A stretch of 64,000 bases of DNA from CAYNLK01 sp964398055 (GTDB lineage: Bacteria > Chloroflexota > Anaerolineae > 4572-78 > J111): NCBI GenBank assembly GCA_964398055.1, contig CAYNLK010000025.1, positions 1 to 64,000 of the forward strand. The letters run 5' to 3'. The translations under genes and the position numbers were made by a program. A model generated the notes under the pieces. The model was given only the letters and a program-made list of their open reading frames with translations, did no database searches and was not told the origin of the DNA. Shown here one piece after another: positions 48,589 through 57,687 of the stretch; the stretch's first letter is position 1, and each line of letters opens with the position of its first letter.

Positions 48589-50349
48589 GTGACCGATTAC
48601 ACCACCAGGAGTTTTCAACAGGCCCTACGTGACTTTCACCAGGCCCGTTTTAAAGCCGGGATGGAACAGTTAATGGCCCGTCTTACCGGCAAGTCGGCCG
48701 CGCTCCTGTCGTACGAAGATGTGCGCCGCAAATTGAAGGCCGAGAGCAGGTCGCGACGCCTCTTAAAAGATATTCCCCTGGATGCGATTGTTGGCAGTGT
48801 CGGCCGTTACTCCGATTTCAGCCGGAGTTTTTATCCCCTGCAAGACAGCGACCAACACCGTTGGGCCCAGGTCGAGATGCAGGTCTCGACCCCGCTAGGC
48901 TTACCACCCATTGAAGTCTATCAAATCGGTGAGGTCTATTTTGTAATCGATGGCAATCACCGCGTCTCGGTCGCCCGGCAGATGGGCGCCAGCCACATCG
49001 AAGCCTATGTGACTGAAGTCCACACCAAAGTACCGCTCACCCCTAACGTCAATCCCGATGATATTATCTTGAAGGAACGTTATCTCAAATTCCTGGAAAA
49101 GACTCAACTGGATCAACTCCGTCCGGGCGCAGACTTGACCGTAACCGTACCTGGCCAGTATCGAATTCTGGAGAAACATATCGAGCTGCATCGCTTTTTT
49201 TTGGGTCTGGAGCAGCAGCACGAAATCCCCTATCAAGAAGCCGTGGTAAATTGGTACGATGAAGTTTATATGGTTGTGGTACAGGCTATCCGAGAGCAAA
49301 ATATTCTCAAAGAGTTCCCCGGCCGCACCGAAACCGATTTATACCTGTGGGTCTCTGACTATCGCGTCTTTTTGGAGGAGGAGCTGGAGTGGCAGTTTGG
49401 GCCTGCCACCGCCGAGACCGGGATCAGTCCCCAGGCCAATACCAAATTTCAGAATTCAATGAGCCGGATCATCGGTAAAGTGTTCGACAAGATCTCTTTT
49501 GGCGAGGCTGAAGCCGGGCCGTTGCCGGGCAAGTGGCGGCGCGAACAACTACTCTACATCCTCAAGGGCCAAACCGAGCGACCCTTTAGATTGTTTACCA
49601 GCATTTTGGTGCCGGTAGACGGCCAGGAGAAAGGTTGGTTTGCCCTCAACCAGGCTCTCGGCGTCGCCCGTCGCGAAGGCGGGCGCTTGTTGGGACTGCA
49701 CGTCGTCCCCACCGAAGCGGCTAAAGAGAGCCAAGAGGTTCAGGCCATCAAGACAAAATTTAACCAACGTTGCGCCAAGGCCGGCATCCCGGGCCAATTG
49801 GCGGTTGAAGTGGGCAACGTGGCCCAAAAAATATCTGACCGGGCTGGCTGGGCCGATTTGGTGGTGCTGCGCCTGGTTTACCCCCCCTCCCCGCAGCCGA
49901 TTGCCAGGTTAAGCTCAGGTCTGCGCAGCCTGATCCGGCGTTGCCGCAGCCCGCTCCTGATCGTCCCCAGGAGTTTTGTCTACCCCCTGGACCGGGCTTT
50001 GTTGGCCTACGACGGCAGTCCCAAGGCCCAGGAGGCGCTTTACCTGGCCACCTACCTGGCCAGTTGCTGGCAAATTCCCCTGGCCGTGCTGGCGGTGCAA
50101 GATGGCCCGGTGACTGAGCAAACCTTGAGCCAGGCTCAAAACTATCTTCAGCAATACGGAGTAACCGCCACGTTCATCACCAGGCCCGGCCCGGTGGCCC
50201 AGGCCATTGTGACTACTGCCGAGGCCCAGGATAGCAACTTGATTATCATGGGCGGCTATGGCTATAATCCCGTATGGGAGATTATACTCGGCAGCGCCGT
50301 CGATGAGGTGTTGCGGGCCAGCCGGCGGCCGGTATTGATTTGTAGTTAA
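48589..50349 (+). CDS. ParB-like domain fused to two universal stress protein domains
   Basis: The 586-residue protein has three parts. Residues about 60-145 contain a ParB/Srx-type motif (PIEVYQIGEVYFVIDGNHR; DGNHR at 121-125) like that of nucleoid and nucleotide-using proteins. A helical middle part follows (HIELHRFFLGLEQQHEIPYQ). Residues about 340-460 and 465-586 are two USP modules; the second ends in LIIMGGYGYNPVWEIILGSA, a typical ATP-binding USP motif, and the first is degenerate at that site. Such proteins are expected to bind nucleotide and act in stress response. The GTG start follows ACGGAG. The acyl-CoA synthetase fusion gene begins 15 bases after its stop. Confidence 0.83.
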   Translation: MTDYTTRSFQQALRDFHQARFKAGMEQLMARLTGKSAALLSYEDVRRKLKAESRSRRLLKDIPLDAIVGSVGRYSDFSRSFYPLQDSDQHRWAQVEMQVSTPLGLPPIEVYQIGEVYFVIDGNHRVSVARQMGASHIEAYVTEVHTKVPLTPNVNPDDIILKERYLKFLEKTQLDQLRPGADLTVTVPGQYRILEKHIELHRFFLGLEQQHEIPYQEAVVNWYDEVYMVVVQAIREQNILKEFPGRTETDLYLWVSDYRVFLEEELEWQFGPATAETGISPQANTKFQNSMSRIIGKVFDKISFGEAEAGPLPGKWRREQLLYILKGQTERPFRLFTSILVPVDGQEKGWFALNQALGVARREGGRLLGLHVVPTEAAKESQEVQAIKTKFNQRCAKAGIPGQLAVEVGNVAQKISDRAGWADLVVLRLVYPPSPQPIARLSSGLRSLIRRCRSPLLIVPRSFVYPLDRALLAYDGSPKAQEALYLATYLASCWQIPLAVLAVQDGPVTEQTLSQAQNYLQQYGVTATFITRPGPVAQAIVTTAEAQDSNLIIMGGYGYNPVWEIILGSAVDEVLRASRRPVLICS

Positions 50350-50363
50350 CGAAGGGAAACGCA

Positions 50364-53099
50364 ATGATGCAGCAGCTATACACCCTGCAATCACTGGTAA
50401 CATGGATGCAGACCCTGGGCGACCGGGAATGTTTGGTGCAGTTGGAGCAAGATGAGCTGACCTGTTGGAGTTGGGCGGAGGTGACCGGCATGGCCCACCG
50501 GCTGGCCCGGGGTCTGCTTGAGATCGGTCTGCAGCGAGGTGAGTTTGTGCCCATCCTGGCCGGCAATCGCCCGGAATGGGTCGTCGCCGCGCTGGCGATC
50601 ATCAGTGCCGGGGCGGCCGTGTCGCCCCTGGATACCCAGGTGACAACCGAGGCCCTGGCGCGCATCTTACCTAATAGCCAGGCTCGCTTCATTTTTACCA
50701 CCACCGATTACCTCAATCGGCTGGATCAACTGGAGCTTGAGCAAAAATTGCGCCCGATCCTGTTTGATGTAGCTCCGGCCGATGGGCGCGGCTGGCAGGC
50801 CCTGCTCAGCGACAGCTCTGCGCCGCTGCCGCAGGTCGAGCCGGATGAGCCGGCCGTCCTGTTTTACACCTCCGGCACCACCGGCGTGCCCAAAGGCGTG
50901 CCCCTGACCCATCATAATCTGGTCTACCAGCTCAAGGCGATTCAGGCCACCGGCCTGGTTAAACCGACCGACCGGCTGATGTTGCCGCTGCCCATGTACC
51001 ACGTCTACCCCTTTACCGTGGGCATCCTGGCGCCGCTCAGCTTGGGCGTGCCGATCATCCTGCCCCACTCGTTAACCGGGCCGCAGGTGCTGCGGGCTTT
51101 GCGGGAGGGCGAGGCGACCATCATGATTGGCGTGCCGCGACTGTATCGAGCCATGTACAGCGGTATCGAGGCCCAGATTACCGGCCGCGGCGCTCTAGTG
51201 GCCGGAATATTTCAGGCTGGTTTGAAGCTGAGTATCGGGCTGCGCCGCCGTTTTGGTTGGCAACTGGGCCAAACACTGTTCCGGCCGCTGCGACGCCGGG
51301 CCGCGCCCCAACTACGGTTGCTCACCTCCGGCGGCTCGGCTCTCGATCCTGAGCTGGCCTGGAAGCTGGATGGCTTTGGCTGGGATATCGGCATCGGTTA
51401 CGGCCTCACCGAGACCTCCCCCATCCTGACCATGAACCTGCCGACCGCGGCCGCGCCCAAGCTGGCCAGCGTTGGCCCGCCCCTGGAGGGTATCGAGATC
51501 CGGATTGCCCCGGTTGAACAAATCGACGCGGCCGGCCCGGCCCCAACCAACGGCGCCGCTCCGCCCGAAGGCGAAATTCAGGCCCGCGGCCCCAGTGTCT
51601 TCTCCGGTTACCACCGGCTACCGGCCGAAACCGCGGCCGCCTTCACCACAGACGGCTGGTTCAGAACCGGCGACCTGGGCTATCGGGATGAGGCCGGCTA
51701 CGTTTACGTCACCGGCCGGGTCTCGACCCTGATTGTGTTGGAAGGGGGCAAGAAGATTCAGCCTGAGGCCCTGGAGGAAAAATACCAGGAGAATCAGTTC
51801 ATCCGCGAGATTGGCATCTTGTACCAGGATAACCAACTGGTCGCCCTGATTGTGCCGGAGATTGAGGCGGTCAACCGGCTGCACAACGGCGATGTGGCCC
51901 AGGCCATCCGCGAGGGGGTCAACGAGCGGTTGCAGACCGTTGCTTCCTACCAGCGCCTCACCGATTATGCCATCACCGAGGAGCCGCTGCCCCGCACCAA
52001 CCTGGGAAAAATTCGCCGCCACCTGCTGGTAGAGCGCTACAACCAGGCCCGGCAGGGCCTCGAGTCGACTGACCAGAGCGACCTGGGGCCTGTGCCTCTG
52101 GCCGATATGAGCGAACGGGATCAGGCCCTGCTGCAAGCGCCGGCGGCGCGAGCGGTATGGGCCTGGTTGGCCGGGCGCTATCCCAACAAGCGCCTCTCCC
52201 CTGATACCAGCCCGCAGCTCGACCTGGGGATCGACTCGTTGGAATGGTTGACTCTAACCATGCAGGTCAGCGACCTGACCGGGGTGGAACTGGATGATGA
52301 AACCATCAAGCAGATCAATACCGTCCGTGATTTATTGCAGGCCGTTCAGGCGGCCCCCGAACGCGACGCGCCTTTGATCACCCAAATCGAAAATCCCGAG
52401 GCGCGCCTCAGTGCCGAACAGCGGGCCTGGCTGGAGCCGCCGGGCCGGCTGTTGCAATGGCTGGGGGCGATTGTCTTCCTCATCTACCGGCCGTTGGTGA
52501 GGCTATTGTTCCGGGTTAAGGTACGGGGGCTTGAAAACCTGCCCGGCGACAGCAACTATGTTCTCACGCCCAATCACAGCAGTATGCTTGATGCACCGGT
52601 GCTGGCCTCGGCCTTGAGCTATAGCCACATGCGCCAGACTCATTGGGCTGGGGCGGCCGACATTATGCTGACCAACCCGTTCATACGCCTGGTCAGCCGG
52701 ATGGCCCGGGTGCTGCCGGTCGAGCGGTACACCGGCGGCACCGGAGTGCAAAATCTGATCCTGGCTATTGCCGCGTTGCAACGCCGCCGGAATCTGGTCT
52801 GGTTCCCGGAGGGGCGCATCGCGACGACGGGTGACATGCTGCCGTTCAGGGAGGGAATTGGACTGATCCTGGAGCAGGCTCAAACGGCGGTGGTGCCGGT
52901 TCTGATCCAGGGTACACGCGAGGCGATGCCGCCATTCACCAACTTTCCCCGGTTCTTCAAACCGGTGACCATCACCTTTGGCCGGCCCTGCCACCCGCCG
53001 GAGTTGGTCCAACAGGGTGAAGGCGAAAATTCGGCCAGCCGCATTGCCCGGGCTTTGCAGCAGCAGTTGATTGCCTTGCGCGAGCAACAGACCCCCTAA
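50364..53099 (+). CDS. Acyl-CoA synthetase - ACP - acyltransferase fusion
   Basis: The 911-residue protein joins three activities. Residues 1-560 are an AMP-forming acyl synthetase (PAVLFYTSGTTGVPKGVPLT; IGYGLTETSPIL; WFRTGDLGYRDEAGYVYVTG). Residues about 590-665 look like an acyl carrier domain with the phosphopantetheine serine in LGIDSLEWLTL (S625). Residues about 700-911 are a PlsC-type 1-acylglycerol-3-phosphate acyltransferase with NHSSMLD (H738) and FPEGR (814-818). The order resembles Aas-type phospholipid remodelling enzymes, reversed and with a carrier inserted. It probably activates and transfers fatty acids at the membrane. Fifteen bases separate it from the USP fusion gene. Confidence 0.88.
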   Translation: MMQQLYTLQSLVTWMQTLGDRECLVQLEQDELTCWSWAEVTGMAHRLARGLLEIGLQRGEFVPILAGNRPEWVVAALAIISAGAAVSPLDTQVTTEALARILPNSQARFIFTTTDYLNRLDQLELEQKLRPILFDVAPADGRGWQALLSDSSAPLPQVEPDEPAVLFYTSGTTGVPKGVPLTHHNLVYQLKAIQATGLVKPTDRLMLPLPMYHVYPFTVGILAPLSLGVPIILPHSLTGPQVLRALREGEATIMIGVPRLYRAMYSGIEAQITGRGALVAGIFQAGLKLSIGLRRRFGWQLGQTLFRPLRRRAAPQLRLLTSGGSALDPELAWKLDGFGWDIGIGYGLTETSPILTMNLPTAAAPKLASVGPPLEGIEIRIAPVEQIDAAGPAPTNGAAPPEGEIQARGPSVFSGYHRLPAETAAAFTTDGWFRTGDLGYRDEAGYVYVTGRVSTLIVLEGGKKIQPEALEEKYQENQFIREIGILYQDNQLVALIVPEIEAVNRLHNGDVAQAIREGVNERLQTVASYQRLTDYAITEEPLPRTNLGKIRRHLLVERYNQARQGLESTDQSDLGPVPLADMSERDQALLQAPAARAVWAWLAGRYPNKRLSPDTSPQLDLGIDSLEWLTLTMQVSDLTGVELDDETIKQINTVRDLLQAVQAAPERDAPLITQIENPEARLSAEQRAWLEPPGRLLQWLGAIVFLIYRPLVRLLFRVKVRGLENLPGDSNYVLTPNHSSMLDAPVLASALSYSHMRQTHWAGAADIMLTNPFIRLVSRMARVLPVERYTGGTGVQNLILAIAALQRRRNLVWFPEGRIATTGDMLPFREGIGLILEQAQTAVVPVLIQGTREAMPPFTNFPRFFKPVTITFGRPCHPPELVQQGEGENSASRIARALQQQLIALREQQTP

Positions 53100-53101
53100 G
53101 A

Positions 53102-53196
53102 GCCTATCCGAATAACAGCTGGCCGGGCCGCTTGCGCGATGCCCGGCGTGGCGGTGTCGTGCAAGCGGCCGCCTCTGCCGGGTTATTCGGATAGGC
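53102..53196. repeat. Large cruciform-type palindrome
   Basis: Outer arms GCCTATCCGAATAAC and GTTATTCGGATAGGC are perfect (15 bp). Inner arms GGCCGCTTGC and GCAAGCGGCC are also perfect (10 bp). The loop is about 25 bases of GC-rich sequence. It sits just after the acyltransferase stop and may be a non-autonomous mobile element or a transcript end. Confidence 0.75.
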
Positions 53197-53252
53197 GTTT
53201 AGTATAACCCGGTTAATCAGGCTGGTTCGGCCAGCCAAGGAGTCTGCCCGCA

Positions 53253-55547
53253 ATGTCGTGGACAATTAGCGATATATCCGGCATGGAAATGCTGGAGGAA
53301 TTTTCGCAGCAGATCGAAGCCTTCCGTCGCAGCTACCTGGTGCGCGTGCTGGCGCTCCTGGCCGCCACAGCCTGGGCCGTGGGCATGACCGTTTTGCTGA
53401 TACACTCCTCGGCGCTCGTCGTTGCTACACTTTTGGGCTTTGAGGCGATGTGCTGGCTAAGCTACCGTCTCTGCGTTCGGAAACGATTGCTTTGGGCCCA
53501 GTATCTATTGGTGATCGGCCTGGGCGTCTGGCTACTGGGTTTAGTTTGGCTGGCGCCGGAGCCGGGGCTATTGTTCTTGCCTGTCCTGGCTGCCCCTGTC
53601 GGGGTTGCGGTGCTGGAAATTGCCCCGGCGGCGCTCTATACGGCCCTGTTGGTGGTCGGCCAGCTGTTTAGCGCCTATCACCTGTTTCCCGGGAGTTGGT
53701 TCCATTGGCCAACTCTCCTGGCCCCTCTTTTGACCATCGCCGCTACTATGCTGGCGATGGTTTGGGGAATCAACCTTTACACGGCTCTGGGTTGGGCCGT
53801 GCATAGCACCCGCCGGGCTGTTGAACGGCTCGAAGAGGTTCAGGAGCATCGCGCCCAATTGCATCGCAGCCTGGAAGAACTTGACGCCGCCTATCAACGC
53901 CTGGAACGGGTAAATGAGATGCTGATCGCCGCCCGGGCTGAGGCCGAGGCAGCGCGCCAGGCGCGCAATCAGTTTGCCTTGACGGTTAGCCACGAGTTGC
54001 GCACCCCGCTGAACTTCATCATCGGTTTTAGCGAACTGATGGTCAATTCGCCCAATCTCTATGGGAAGCTCTCGCACTGGCCACCGGGGCTTTACGGCGA
54101 CATCCAAGAAATCTATCATAACAGTAATCATCTGATGCGCCTGGTCAATGATATCCTTGAATTAGGCCAGGCCGAAGCGCGCCGTTTGATTTTGGCCAAG
54201 GAGTGGGTTGCCCCTGACCAAATTGCCCAGGAGACCGAAATGATTATGCAGGCCGCTATTGCCAGCCGCCGGCTCTATTTGCAGATAGACATAGAGCCGA
54301 ACCTGCCCAGGCTTTTTGTGGACCGCACCCGCATCAGGCAGGTGTTGATGAATCTGATCAACAACAGTCTACGCTTTACCGAGGAGGGGGGCATCGCTCT
54401 CAGCATCCGGCGGCAGGCTACCGAGGTGCTTTTCTGTGTGCGGGATACCGGCATTGGCATTCCGGCAGATGAAGTTGAGAAGGTTTTTGAGGATTTCGGA
54501 CAGGCCAACACCACCATTTGGCGACGACGCGGTGGTTCAGGACTCGGGGTGCCGATCAGCCGGCGCTTTGTGGAAATGCATGGCGGACGTATGTGGCTTG
54601 AAAGCGAGGTGGGTCAGGGAACGGCTTTCTTCTTTACGCTGCCTATGCCCGGCATGATAACCGACTCTTTGGACTCGGCGATGTTGCGAGAAAACGAGGG
54701 AACAGAGTATATCAGGTCTCCCAAGCTGGTGTTGGTGCTATCCCCCGACCCCAACGCCGGTCAATTGGTTGAGGGATATGTAGACGGATATCGCGCTGTT
54801 GCGGCCAGCCGCGCCGATGTGGCCGCCCAACACCTGGCCAATCTACTGCCGCATGCCTTGATCATAGACAAAGTTATTGCCACTACCCCGGAGGTTACGT
54901 CGCTGACTCACGCATTACCCTATGATCTGCCGGTGATCGTCTTTAGCTTATCCGGCAGTCCGGCCCAGACCAGGGAACTACCCCCCGGCGTACACAGTCA
55001 CCTGATTAAACCGGTACGCCGGGAGGATCTGGTCGCGACCATTCAGAACTTGACTGGTCCGGTCCGTTCATTGCTGATTGTCGACGACGATCCGGCCATG
55101 GCCCGCTTCGTCTCGCTGGCCCTGGCTGCCTACCAAGAAGCATCTCCAACCGTAAGCGAGTCTATTCGGCTGGTTTCCGCCCTCACCGGTCAGGAGGCGT
55201 TGGAGCACCTGGGTTGGCCGGCGGCCAGGCATGACAAGAGTGGTGAAGTAGAGCGACCGGATGCCATTCTATTGGACCTCAATCTGCCTGATATGAGCGG
55301 CTGGGCTGTATTGGCCGCGCTGCAGGAGATCCCGGCCTGGAGCGCCATCCCGGTCATTCTGGTGACGGCGGTCGACCTGCGCGAGGCGATGGATTTCTAC
55401 GAACGCAAAGAGCTGCAAGTCAGCACAAGCCGGCCGCTCACCGCCGAGGAATTGGGGGCGGTGCTACAGGGACTATTGCACTCGCTCCGGCCTATGTATC
55501 CAGCAAATTCAGCCGCGCCAGGGCAGTCAGGAGATCCTTTTGCTTAA
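53253..55547 (+). CDS. Hybrid histidine kinase with pseudo-receiver and receiver
   Basis: The 764-residue membrane protein starts with about five or six hydrophobic segments (residues about 25-190), then a coiled coil (VERLEEVQEHRAQLHRSLEE). The dimerisation box is TVSHELRTPLNFIIGFSELM with H247. The ATPase domain has NLINNSLRFTEEGG, VRDTGIGIP, FEDFGQANTT and GGSGLGVPIS. Residues about 490-605 look like a receiver without the acidic pocket (LVLSPDPNAG; HLIKPVRREDL). A true receiver follows, RSLLIVDDDPAM and LLDLNLPDMSG with D675. It probably phosphorylates itself and a partner, perhaps the convergent neighbour. AAGGAG lies ten bases before the start. Confidence 0.88.
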   Translation: MSWTISDISGMEMLEEFSQQIEAFRRSYLVRVLALLAATAWAVGMTVLLIHSSALVVATLLGFEAMCWLSYRLCVRKRLLWAQYLLVIGLGVWLLGLVWLAPEPGLLFLPVLAAPVGVAVLEIAPAALYTALLVVGQLFSAYHLFPGSWFHWPTLLAPLLTIAATMLAMVWGINLYTALGWAVHSTRRAVERLEEVQEHRAQLHRSLEELDAAYQRLERVNEMLIAARAEAEAARQARNQFALTVSHELRTPLNFIIGFSELMVNSPNLYGKLSHWPPGLYGDIQEIYHNSNHLMRLVNDILELGQAEARRLILAKEWVAPDQIAQETEMIMQAAIASRRLYLQIDIEPNLPRLFVDRTRIRQVLMNLINNSLRFTEEGGIALSIRRQATEVLFCVRDTGIGIPADEVEKVFEDFGQANTTIWRRRGGSGLGVPISRRFVEMHGGRMWLESEVGQGTAFFFTLPMPGMITDSLDSAMLRENEGTEYIRSPKLVLVLSPDPNAGQLVEGYVDGYRAVAASRADVAAQHLANLLPHALIIDKVIATTPEVTSLTHALPYDLPVIVFSLSGSPAQTRELPPGVHSHLIKPVRREDLVATIQNLTGPVRSLLIVDDDPAMARFVSLALAAYQEASPTVSESIRLVSALTGQEALEHLGWPAARHDKSGEVERPDAILLDLNLPDMSGWAVLAALQEIPAWSAIPVILVTAVDLREAMDFYERKELQVSTSRPLTAEELGAVLQGLLHSLRPMYPANSAAPGQSGDPFA

Positions 55548-56718
55548 TGGGCTTACCGAGGAAATCGACCGCGCCCAGCGAACTGGCCAGCTCAGGCTCT
55601 TCCCAAACCGAGCAGACGATGACGGGAATGTGGCTTGTGGCCGGGTCGGCTTGCAAGCTTTGCAGTACTTCCCACCCATCCACGTTGGGCATCATAATGT
55701 CGAGCGTGACCGCCTGAGGTTGCAGCCGTTGGGCCAGGGGTAAGACCTGGCTGCCATCATGCACCCCGACCAGTCGCAGGTTGGTATGGCTGAGATACCG
55801 TTGAAACATCCGCACAGCCGTCTCCTGATCATCGACCACCAGTAGTAGAGGACTGTCGGCGCTTGGCAGACTCAGGGCTAACTCGCCTATGCCGGGTTGG
55901 TTCACGCCCCGGGTGAGACAAACATCAATGATGTCACACCAGTAGCAGGCCTGATCCAGCGCTCTCTCTGCGTCTTGGCTTTCGAGTAACACCGGGTCGT
56001 CCAGGTGGAACCGGATGCGGAGAAGGACGCGGTTACCCCGCCCTTCAACCGTAATGGTGACGGGGCCGTCATCGCGCACATCTAGTACATAACTGAGCAG
56101 GCTGAACAAGACCTGGCGCAGAATTACCCGGTCGGCCAAAACTCGAGGGCTATGGGCCAGGGGCGTAACCTTGAGCAGGGCGCCTTCGCTCTCTGCTCTA
56201 CGCTGCAAGGTTGCCGCCACACCGTGCATCAGATCTATAATTTCCAATGGGGCCGAGTTGACCGGGAAGTTGCCGGCGATAGCATTCTCATCGCCCGGTT
56301 CGATTTCAAGGCCGGCTTGGTTGGGGAAGAGTGAGTCTTGCAGGTGGGCAACGACTGCCTGAACGGCCCGGCTGTGCTCGCGGCGCAACTGGCGCTGGCT
56401 GAGCGACAGGCTTAGCCCGATCTGTTGCAGACTGGCCCCATCCACGTAGCGGCCATGCAGCAACAGGTAGGGCCGCCACCCATGAGAATTTGATTGCGGC
56501 CCGTCCTCACCGGCCGGCCGCAGCCACTCAATCGCCTCCACCAACACTTTCCGCAGTTGGTCGGCCCGGTTTGGTTGCATCCCGGCCTGGTGGCCAACCA
56601 GAGTTGCCAGCGGGTGGGTAGCCAGGGCGGCCTGGTCAAAGAGGTTGGCCAACGCATCTCGCACCCAGCGCTCGAATTCGGCGCTGTCCGGTAGCCCTGA
56701 GATCTCCGTCATCGGCAT
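55492..56718 (-). CDS. Response regulator with N-terminal helix-turn-helix region and C-terminal receiver
   Basis: The 408-residue protein has an unusual order. Residues about 80-125 form a helix-turn-helix-like segment (LLLHGRYVDGASLQQIGLSL, SQRQLRREHSRAVQ). The middle resembles a histidine-kinase ATPase domain with degraded nucleotide motifs (LADRVILRQVLFSLLSYVLD). The C-terminal 120 residues are a receiver with D296-D297, phosphoacceptor D340 (TLDIMMPNVDGWE) and K389 (FLGKPIKQKD). It would act as partner of the convergent hybrid kinase. The two genes overlap at their 3' ends by 56 bases. Confidence 0.82.
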   Translation of the reverse strand: MPMTEISGLPDSAEFERWVRDALANLFDQAALATHPLATLVGHQAGMQPNRADQLRKVLVEAIEWLRPAGEDGPQSNSHGWRPYLLLHGRYVDGASLQQIGLSLSLSQRQLRREHSRAVQAVVAHLQDSLFPNQAGLEIEPGDENAIAGNFPVNSAPLEIIDLMHGVAATLQRRAESEGALLKVTPLAHSPRVLADRVILRQVLFSLLSYVLDVRDDGPVTITVEGRGNRVLLRIRFHLDDPVLLESQDAERALDQACYWCDIIDVCLTRGVNQPGIGELALSLPSADSPLLLVVDDQETAVRMFQRYLSHTNLRLVGVHDGSQVLPLAQRLQPQAVTLDIMMPNVDGWEVLQSLQADPATSHIPVIVCSVWEEPELASSLGAVDFLGKPIKQKDLLTALARLNLLDT

Positions 56719-56847
56719 CCACCTTCCATTTGAGCAGCACAGCTCGCTCTGTTACCAGAAGCTATGATTCTCGTTGCGAAACTCAGTTTCGCAATGCAAT
56801 GGGGTGTCCAAACTCAGTTTGGACACCAGCTACCCACTATTGTTTAA

Positions 56848-56957
56848 CTACGTTTTGGGCCGGATTATAGCATGGGGTGTAACTTGACTACAAATCGCAG
56901 AATTTGTCATGGAGACAGCACTACGTTTTGGGCCGGATTATAGCATGGGGTGTAACT
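56848..56957. repeat. 37-bp direct repeat, two copies 73 bases apart
   Basis: The segments 56848-56884 and 56921-56957 are identical over 37 bases, beginning CTACGTTTTGGGCCGGATTA and ending GGGGTGTAACT. Each contains GGATTATAGCAT, which could be a -10 type box. Between them lie 36 unrelated bases. A palindromic AACTCAGTTTGG repeat lies just before (56780-56825). Confidence 0.75.
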
Positions 56958-57687
56958 CAATCCAAATGGCCGAAGCATGGCCGCAAGATGGCCGAAAAAG
57001 GGTTGAATTCAACCCGCTTTGATTTTACAATTTAAGTCTAAAGCTGGGTTCACCCGGTGGACGCCGGCTACTTTCTCATCAAGACGCGTTCGCAGACACA
57101 ATCGGCAATCGAAACTGTGGTTGAGACCATTGGCTGGTTTAACGCCGCCCCATCGATTGCCTGTTGATTGTCGCTGGCGATGTTGGCAGCTTCTCTCGAA
57201 CGCCCGATCAGGCCAGGCAACTGGCCGTTATTCCCTCGAAGAGCTAGTCCTCATCGCCGCAGCCAGCGTCAAGTGGGGCGCCAGGCCGATTCACCAACTC
57301 TACCCCGGTTATAGTTTCCTTGATACATTGAAGCTTGTTGAAGTTGCAAACTCATCTGGGCCAGTTTCTCAGCGTTCTCAAATCGTCCGGCTACAATGGC
57401 TTTAGTTCATAATTAAGTGCAAGTGACCAGAGCTTAAACAATTCCGCTAAGCAGCACTTTTTAGGGATTGTTTCTGCCTTGACAGCGAAAAGTGCTGGGC
57501 GCTTTAGCAGTTGTTCGAGATATGAGCCAGACGCAATTTGGAAATAGGCGAAGGTCAGGATGGTGAAAGGAGGTGTTGACGGGCAGTAAATCAGACTGAG
57601 TAGCCGACTCAGGTGAAATCCGCAACGGCATTGAAAATGGTTTCAAATGGCAATCACCAGACTTTTAAGCAAAAACTAGGAGAATTT
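56958..57687. other. Gene-poor region before the second ABC system
   Basis: I see no intact gene in about 730 bases. Short stretches look like decayed coding sequence (AGYFLIKTRSQTQSAIETVV at about 57063-57122; SLEELVLIAAASVKWGARP near 57236-57290), in different frames. A hairpin AGCACTTTT/AAAAGTGCT with outer GCTAAGC/GCTTTAGC lies at 57446-57508. A promoter for the following gene must be here, but none is convincing. Confidence 0.4.
57631..57646. promoter_or_regulatory. Candidate operator before the second ABC system
   Basis: TTGAAAATGGTTTCAA is a 6-4-6 inverted repeat, 41 bases before the ATG. The spacing and A/T-rich arms resemble regulator sites, but which protein binds is unknown. Confidence 0.35.

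Noticed and set aside
57019..57405. Open frame of 128 codons
   Set aside because: Composition is not protein-like, no ribosome site precedes it, and nearby protein-like stretches are in other frames. I treat the region as decayed.
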